11,629 nt of DNA, from NCBI GenBank assembly GCA_002694945.1, contig NZNP01000044.1:11201-22829 (forward strand). Reading direction: 5' to 3'. Shown here one piece after another: positions 7,726 through 11,629 of this stretch; position 1 is the stretch's first letter; each line of letters opens with the position of its first letter. The DNA is from Gammaproteobacteria bacterium (GTDB lineage: Bacteria > Pseudomonadota > Gammaproteobacteria > Pseudomonadales > Azotimanducaceae). A program made the translations under genes and the position numbers. A model generated the notes under the pieces. It saw only the letters and a program-made list of their open reading frames with translations, was not told where the DNA came from and made no database searches.

Positions 7726-8478
7726 ATGAAGATTCTGGTCATCAGCGATATCCACGGCAACGCATCCGCTCTTAAAGCCGTTCTAAACGCGGAGCAGGAC
7801 TCGGACAAAATCATTTTTCTTGGCGACGCGTTATTGTCGGGGCCACAGGCTAACGAAACCATGACCTTGCTAGATGACTTGTCCATTGACATTGCCATTA
7901 TGGGTAATCATGACGAAGAGGTATTAGATCCTACAATCTATGCCAAATGGCCACCCGAATGGGTGGCTTTGAATAATTGGATTGTCGCCCAGCTTGACTC
8001 AGGTGCTGAGGAGAAACTCAAACGGTTTACCCGCAATGGTCATTATGAAATCGGCGGCATCAATTTGTACCTTCACCATGGTGAGTTAGAAAAAGGAGAA
8101 CCTGCTGCTCTACCCAATGCTCCCGACGCAACATTTGCAAAACTAGACCCGGGGAACGAAACTAATCTCGTCCTATTTGGCCACACTCACGTTCAGTTCA
8201 AGCGAGAGATTGGTGACCGAACCTACATCAACCCAGGAAGCGTTGGCCAACCGCGCTGTGGCAGGCTGCACGCCTGCTACGGTGTCTTCATCGACGGGGT
8301 CTATTCGCCGCGTCATGTGACATACGACCCCACACCCTGGCTCGATGCTCTGGATAAGATCACGCCTTTGAAAGACTTCCCAGATTTTCACAACTGGCTA
8401 CGCGAGGGTTTGCTTAAGGGTTATGGCATTGGGGAAAAAGAACCTTGGACTGGATTCGCCGCTGAGGGCTATTGCTAA
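7726..8478 (+). CDS. YfcE/MJ0936-like metallophosphoesterase
   Basis: 250 aa, calcineurin-like phosphoesterase of the compact prokaryotic type. The metal-binding motifs appear in canonical order: D8 and H10 in SDIHGN, D34 in GDALLSG, N61 and H62 in GNHDE, H118 in HHGE, H153 and H155 in GHTH, then NPGSVGQPR at 169-177. These ligate a dinuclear metal centre that cleaves phosphomonoesters or phosphodiesters. No signal peptide or membrane segment, so cytoplasmic. The C-terminal ~45 residues (DPTPWLDALDKI onward) extend beyond the core. ATG at 7726 places the conserved MKILVISDIHGN at the N-terminus; the ribosome site is weak. It lies 62 nt after the GH32 gene on the same strand, so it could be co-transcribed or use its own promoter. 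It is the only phosphatase beside a phosphotransferase gene, so a role in removing phosphate from a shared intermediate is possible but unproven. Confidence 0.9.
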   Translation: MKILVISDIHGNASALKAVLNAEQDSDKIIFLGDALLSGPQANETMTLLDDLSIDIAIMGNHDEEVLDPTIYAKWPPEWVALNNWIVAQLDSGAEEKLKRFTRNGHYEIGGINLYLHHGELEKGEPAALPNAPDATFAKLDPGNETNLVLFGHTHVQFKREIGDRTYINPGSVGQPRCGRLHACYGVFIDGVYSPRHVTYDPTPWLDALDKITPLKDFPDFHNWLREGLLKGYGIGEKEPWTGFAAEGYC

Positions 8479-8560
8479 ACAAGTCCTATAAAAGTGAGTT
8501 CGATAGCAACCCCATTAGATTTAATCAGGATTGTACCCAATTAACCACTTTCGTTCGTCC

Positions 8561-9670
8561 CTACAGTTCAACCACTTTATTACGCTCAATTAATTCAAAA
8601 TCAATTTCAGCACCGAGCCCCGGCCCAATGTGAGCATGGACCATCCCGTTCCCATCAACTTCAATGTCCTTGACCAAGCCATGTTTTTGGACCTCGTCCG
8701 GCAACAATACCTCAAAATACTCGCAGTTCTTGATCGCCATAATCAAATGTAAATTGGCAACGTTGTTGAGTGAGTTACCGCCATGATGGACTTCATAGTT
8801 CATCTGAAATGATTCGGCGGTGTGCGCTGTCTTCAAACATGAAGTCAAACCGCCCTTGATTGCCACATCACCCCGCAGATAGTCCGTTGCCTTCTCCATT
8901 AACCAGGGTTTGTAAGAAACGGGTCCAAGACTAGGCATCTCTGTGGCCATAATCGGTACTTGCAAGACTTGTTTTAATTTTACGTAACCGTAAATGTCAT
9001 CGTAGTGCAAAGGGTCTTCGTACCAATAAAAATCTAATGCTTCAACTGCACGACCGACTCGTAAGGCATCAGGATAGTCATAGGACCAGGTCGAATCCAG
9101 CATAATACGATAGTCGTCACCGACTGCAGCTCTTACCGCTTCACATATTTTGATATCCCATGCAGCGACGGCTGGCGGATGAATCTTATAGGCTTGCCAC
9201 CCGGCTTCTTTATACCTAATCGCTTCTTCGGCATACTCCTCAGTATTTTCGAATACAGCGGAGCTTGCGTAAGCAGGAACTGAATCTCGATAAGACCCCA
9301 TCAAACGATGAATCGGCACACCTGCCGCTTTGCCTGCCAGATCCCAGAGGGCGACATCGATTGCACCAATGACCCGCATGACACCACCCATAGCCCAACC
9401 AGTCATGGCTTGCCAAATCTGCTCCCTTGCCATTGGATCTTTACCTACGAGCATCGGCTTAAACCGTTCGACAACCATTTTTCCATCGTTACCGAGAGTT
9501 GCCAGGGCGTTACCCAAAAAAGCATGCCCCTCAATCCCTTCGTCGGTTAGGATTCTTACTAGGCCCATCTCAACTGATTTTGTACCCGCGCTCTTAACTC
9601 GAAGCGTGTAGCGAGTTGGAGGAATATCTTTCCATTCCCAAACAGTGACTTTGACATCAGTTATACGCAT
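8561..9670 (-). CDS. Enolase-superfamily enzyme, mandelate racemase subgroup (probable sugar-acid dehydratase)
   Basis: 369 aa. The N-terminal capping domain spans about 1-125 and the modified TIM barrel about 130-340. Metal ligands are D192 (LDST), E218 (YEDP) and E244 (TEMP). On the second barrel strand K162-I-H164 gives a KxH motif where mandelate racemase has KxK. On the other face D268 (GDVAIKGG) and H295 (VHHGG) form a His-Asp dyad; the spacing of 27 residues equals that of D270/H297 in mandelate racemase. Such enzymes abstract the proton alpha to a carboxylate and either racemise or dehydrate acid sugars; dehydration of an aldonate or uronate-derived acid is the likeliest role. Second gene of an operon: ATG at 9670 lies 5 nt after the upstream ARH stop codon, with an AAGGAG ribosome site inside that gene's end. 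Substrate cannot be assigned from sequence alone. Confidence 0.88.
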   Translation of the reverse strand: MRITDVKVTVWEWKDIPPTRYTLRVKSAGTKSVEMGLVRILTDEGIEGHAFLGNALATLGNDGKMVVERFKPMLVGKDPMAREQIWQAMTGWAMGGVMRVIGAIDVALWDLAGKAAGVPIHRLMGSYRDSVPAYASSAVFENTEEYAEEAIRYKEAGWQAYKIHPPAVAAWDIKICEAVRAAVGDDYRIMLDSTWSYDYPDALRVGRAVEALDFYWYEDPLHYDDIYGYVKLKQVLQVPIMATEMPSLGPVSYKPWLMEKATDYLRGDVAIKGGLTSCLKTAHTAESFQMNYEVHHGGNSLNNVANLHLIMAIKNCEYFEVLLPDEVQKHGLVKDIEVDGNGMVHAHIGPGLGAEIDFELIERNKVVEL

Positions 9671-9674
9671 TTGT

Positions 9675-9682
9675 CTTACTCC
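9675..9682 (-). promoter_or_regulatory. Ribosome binding site of the enolase-superfamily gene, inside the end of the ARH gene
   Basis: On the minus strand AAAAGGAGTAAGACAAATG places a strong AAGGAG 8 nt before ATG at 9670. The site overlaps the last codons and stop codon of the upstream ARH gene, which points to translational coupling. It fixes the start of the enolase-superfamily gene. Confidence 0.75.
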
Positions 9683-11361
9683 TTTTTCTCGCCTTTGGAA
9701 ATTCGTTTACCTTTAATGGTGCCATTAAAAATAGTATCCGGGTAATAAACACCTTCCAGGTCGTCACCGTCGATGGTGCCCACAAACTCGACTTCAAAGT
9801 CCCAGCTACCCTTTGGGATCCCATAGCCGAATTTGAGTTCAGGGTTCTGAAAGCTGCAACTCGTCAGCTTCATATCATCAACCTCTTCCATCGCCCAACT
9901 GATCATGCCCTCAGTCAGATTTAAAACCTGGGGACCCCAGGGCGAATCCAACTCCCAGATACCTGAGGCTTCGCCAGCTAGAGACACAGCCTGCTTCCTT
10001 TCCGACTTCATCTGTAGTTCTCTGGCAACAACAAGTGTCCGCCGGGCCAAGTCAGAAATCTTATTGTTATTTTCATTTCGAACCGCTGAGACCAATCGAT
10101 CATTAAACACCTGTATCCACTTTTTGGGTAAATCAGCAGCGCCTCGCATAACACCGAGGATTGAACCTACGGTAGCAGCGGTACAATCGGTGTCCCAACC
10201 AGCACGAACTGTCGCGGTAATGCCTCTTTCATAATCATCTGCGCCAAGCATCAATCCCATAACTACCAAAGCGGCATTGTTGATGGTGTGTACGCCATGG
10301 TAATGGCCATACTTCTCATAGATCTTTCCCCATATAACCTCCCAATTTTTATCCTCGCGACACCATACCAGCGTGTCATTTACAGCTTCCGCTAGGCGTG
10401 AACTTTTCGGAATTTCAGAAAGGCCAATAGCAATAATTTCCTCGATATCACTACTCACAAAAGCTGCAGCAAGCATTGAAGCGACAAACATCTCACCATA
10501 GATGCCGTTTTTATCATGCGAGATCGAACCATCATAAAAGGCAAGTTCCGCTGCCTTATCAGGATTGCCGGGTGCCACATAACCAAAAATATCGGCACGA
10601 ATCTGCGCACCTATCCACTCTCTGAATGGATTCCGAAATCGCGCCGATTCTGGCGGCCATAGGGACATGACGAAATTGCGGTAAGCAACGTTCTCTGCGG
10701 TGTACAAGGTACTAAAGGGCATGTACTCAAGCCAGATATGAGCCATCGTTCGAGCAGTGAAATCTACTCCTTTGCGTTCGAGTGCTAGGAGCCCCAAGAT
10801 CGGGAAATCCATGTCATCATCCCGATCCATAAATGTTATGTTTCCCCTTGTAGAGGTTTTAAGTACCTCAGGAATTTTCTTTTCATGGAACGGGATATAA
10901 TCTACCAGTCGTTCAATACCCATTTCCTCTAAATAATCATCAATCCTTTTTTTTGGCCATCCTTCTACTGGTTTACCAAGAGCACATCCCGCAGCTCTAC
11001 CCAACCACCCACCATAGATACGGTCGTAAAGTTGATCATCGTTTAGATTACATTCCAGCTGACGAGGGCCATTTGGTCGCTGAGCGCGAATTTCATCCAG
11101 CGCCGAAGGTTCTATATAAGATGAAGATTTCGATACCGGCAAGGCTATCAGTTCTTCATAGAGCTCATAGAATTCTTCATCACTTGCTTTTCTTTCGAGT
11201 GCCTCGTTTATCCTGGGCTCAATATTTTCCAACTGACAGCCTTCTTCCCGGCGTTGGATAAGTTCGGCCTTAATCATTTTTTGCTCTAGAGAAGCCATCG
11301 ATGGCATCCGTTTATCAAAAGGAGTCCCAGAGTAAAAACGCCTCAATGCAGGGTCAATCAC
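9676..11361 (-). CDS. ADP-ribosylglycohydrolase-family protein with N- and C-terminal extensions
   Basis: 561 aa from GTG at 11361; an in-frame TGA directly precedes it. ATG at 11307 (residue 19) is an alternative start, and neither has a clear Shine-Dalgarno site. The ARH fold covers about 108-425: LYDRIYGGWLGRAAGCALGKPVEGW at its head, metal-binding DDD at 181-183, SHDKNGIYGEM at 281-291, and GWDTDC at 388-393. Roughly 105 residues precede the fold, rich in charged helices, and about 135 follow, ending in a beta-rich tail (from ~465) I cannot assign. Architecture differs from the other ARH protein at the left edge, so they are paralogues rather than duplicates. First gene of an operon with the enolase-superfamily enzyme. 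Co-expression with a sugar-acid enzyme argues for a glycoside or riboside substrate rather than ADP-ribosylated protein; that is inference. No signal peptide seen. Confidence 0.87.
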   Translation of the reverse strand: MIDPALRRFYSGTPFDKRMPSMASLEQKMIKAELIQRREEGCQLENIEPRINEALERKASDEEFYELYEELIALPVSKSSSYIEPSALDEIRAQRPNGPRQLECNLNDDQLYDRIYGGWLGRAAGCALGKPVEGWPKKRIDDYLEEMGIERLVDYIPFHEKKIPEVLKTSTRGNITFMDRDDDMDFPILGLLALERKGVDFTARTMAHIWLEYMPFSTLYTAENVAYRNFVMSLWPPESARFRNPFREWIGAQIRADIFGYVAPGNPDKAAELAFYDGSISHDKNGIYGEMFVASMLAAAFVSSDIEEIIAIGLSEIPKSSRLAEAVNDTLVWCREDKNWEVIWGKIYEKYGHYHGVHTINNAALVVMGLMLGADDYERGITATVRAGWDTDCTAATVGSILGVMRGAADLPKKWIQVFNDRLVSAVRNENNNKISDLARRTLVVARELQMKSERKQAVSLAGEASGIWELDSPWGPQVLNLTEGMISWAMEEVDDMKLTSCSFQNPELKFGYGIPKGSWDFEVEFVGTIDGDDLEGVYYPDTIFNGTIKGKRISKGEKKE

Positions 11362-11374
11362 TCAAGACCAACTA

Positions 11375-11410
11375 TTCACCCAAAATGTTAAAACCTTGTT
11401 TGTGGGTGAA
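11375..11410. promoter_or_regulatory. Widely spaced inverted half-sites, candidate operator of the ARH/enolase operon
   Basis: TTCACCCA (11375-11382) and TGGGTGAA (11403-11410) are perfect 8-bp complements 20 nt apart, lying 13-49 nt upstream of the GTG at 11361 and 72 nt upstream of the plus-strand gene at 11483. The half-site is that of the palindrome at 1955-1970. The outward-shifted spacing, about two helical turns between arms, could mean two separate half-sites or looping by a dimer. Confidence 0.55.
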
Positions 11411-11443
11411 AACGCAATCTCGCTCCTTGAACTAAACAGCAGC

Positions 11444-11456
11444 CACTGTAACAGTG
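11444..11456. repeat. Perfect 6-bp-arm inverted repeat upstream of the last gene
   Basis: CACTGT-A-ACAGTG is a perfect inverted repeat 26 nt before the ATG at 11483. It differs from the TGGGTG family and could be an operator for a different regulator, or a small structure in the leader of the last gene. Confidence 0.4.
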
Positions 11457-11471
11457 TTGCTCACTATTTGT

Positions 11472-11477
11472 AGGAGG
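11472..11477 (+). promoter_or_regulatory. Strong ribosome binding site
   Basis: AGGAGG stands 5 nt before ATG at 11483. It is the best Shine-Dalgarno match in the window and is what makes the short 3'-truncated frame after it credible as a gene. Confidence 0.75.
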
Positions 11478-11482
11478 AAGCT

Positions 11483-11629
11483 ATGGCGAGCAAACAAATG
11501 CAAGAATTTCTGGAAACCACGCGTAATGCGGCTCCCAAAAAGCAATCAGCGCCGACGAAAAAAACCCGCATGGAACTCGACGACTATATGGCAAAACAGC
11601 CGGTCGCCAAGGGCTTTACCTTTAATGAC
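11483..11629 (+). CDS. N-terminus of an unidentified gene, possibly an alpha/beta hydrolase (cut by window)
   Basis: 49 codons, open to the window edge, following an ideal AGGAGG site. The visible start (MASKQMQEFLETTRN, then a Lys/Pro/Ala-rich stretch to about residue 28, then RMELDDYMAKQPVAKGFTF) is hydrophilic and has no signal peptide or membrane segment. The pattern of a short helix, a proline-containing linker and a segment ending in PVxxGxTF resembles the cap-like N-terminus of acetyl-esterase-type alpha/beta hydrolases, but no catalytic motif lies within the window, so this is a weak guess. It is divergent from the ARH/enolase operon and shares the 121-nt region holding two inverted-repeat sites. 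Confidence 0.6.
   Translation, partial: MASKQMQEFLETTRNAAPKKQSAPTKKTRMELDDYMAKQPVAKGFTFND

Noticed and set aside
8479..8560. TACCCAATT in the convergent gap as another regulon site
   Set aside because: It lacks the CACCCA core and no promoter is expected between convergent genes.
1..11629. Anti-phage defence or toxin/antitoxin system built on ADP-ribosylation (ARH as antitoxin)
   Set aside because: No ADP-ribosyltransferase or toxin-like gene is adjacent, and the neighbours are metabolic enzymes; the ARH proteins carry carbohydrate-type accessory regions.

Overview
The window looks like a catabolic or small-molecule-modification gene cluster on the chromosome of an environmental, probably Gram-negative bacterium. 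That lineage guess is weak. It rests on moderate GC content, dense gene packing, a few clear Shine-Dalgarno sites and the general flavour of the protein families. No rRNA, tRNA, CRISPR array, transposase or phage gene was seen.

Layout, left to right. (1) 1-1888, minus strand: most of an ADP-ribosylglycohydrolase-family (ARH) protein with a C-terminal lectin-like extension, cut by the window edge. (2) 2035-3219, plus, divergent from (1): a GldA-type zinc-dependent glycerol/polyol dehydrogenase. (3) 3334-6150, minus, convergent with (2): a large PEP-synthase-like phosphotransferase with the domain order of rifampin phosphotransferase. (4) 6239 (or 6311)-7663, plus, divergent from (3): a glycoside hydrolase family 32 beta-fructosidase without a signal peptide. 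(5) 7726-8478, plus: a YfcE-like metallophosphoesterase. (6) 9676-11361 followed by 8561-9670, minus: a two-gene operon of a second, different ARH-family protein and a mandelate-racemase-type enolase-superfamily enzyme (probable sugar-acid dehydratase). (7) 11483-11629, plus: the first 49 codons of another gene, tentatively an alpha/beta hydrolase.

The most notable non-coding signal is a shared motif, TGGGTG/CACCCA. It occurs in all four intergenic regions that can hold promoters (1889-2034, 6151-6238, 7664-7725, 11362-11482). It is absent from the two convergent intergenic regions (3220-3333, 8479-8560). In the first region it forms a perfect palindrome of two 7-bp arms. In the last it forms two inverted half-sites 20 nt apart. 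Around the GH32 gene it forms near-identical elements in opposite orientation. The simplest reading is a regulon whose unseen regulator controls every transcription unit in the window.

Taken together, the genes offer glycosidic-bond cleavage (GH32 and two ARH proteins), polyol/ketone redox (GldA type), sugar-acid dehydration (enolase superfamily), ATP-driven phosphorylation of an unknown acceptor (dikinase-like protein) and dephosphorylation (metallophosphoesterase). A coordinated pathway for a glycosylated compound is a reasonable inference. No transporter, kinase or regulator lies in the window to name the substrate.
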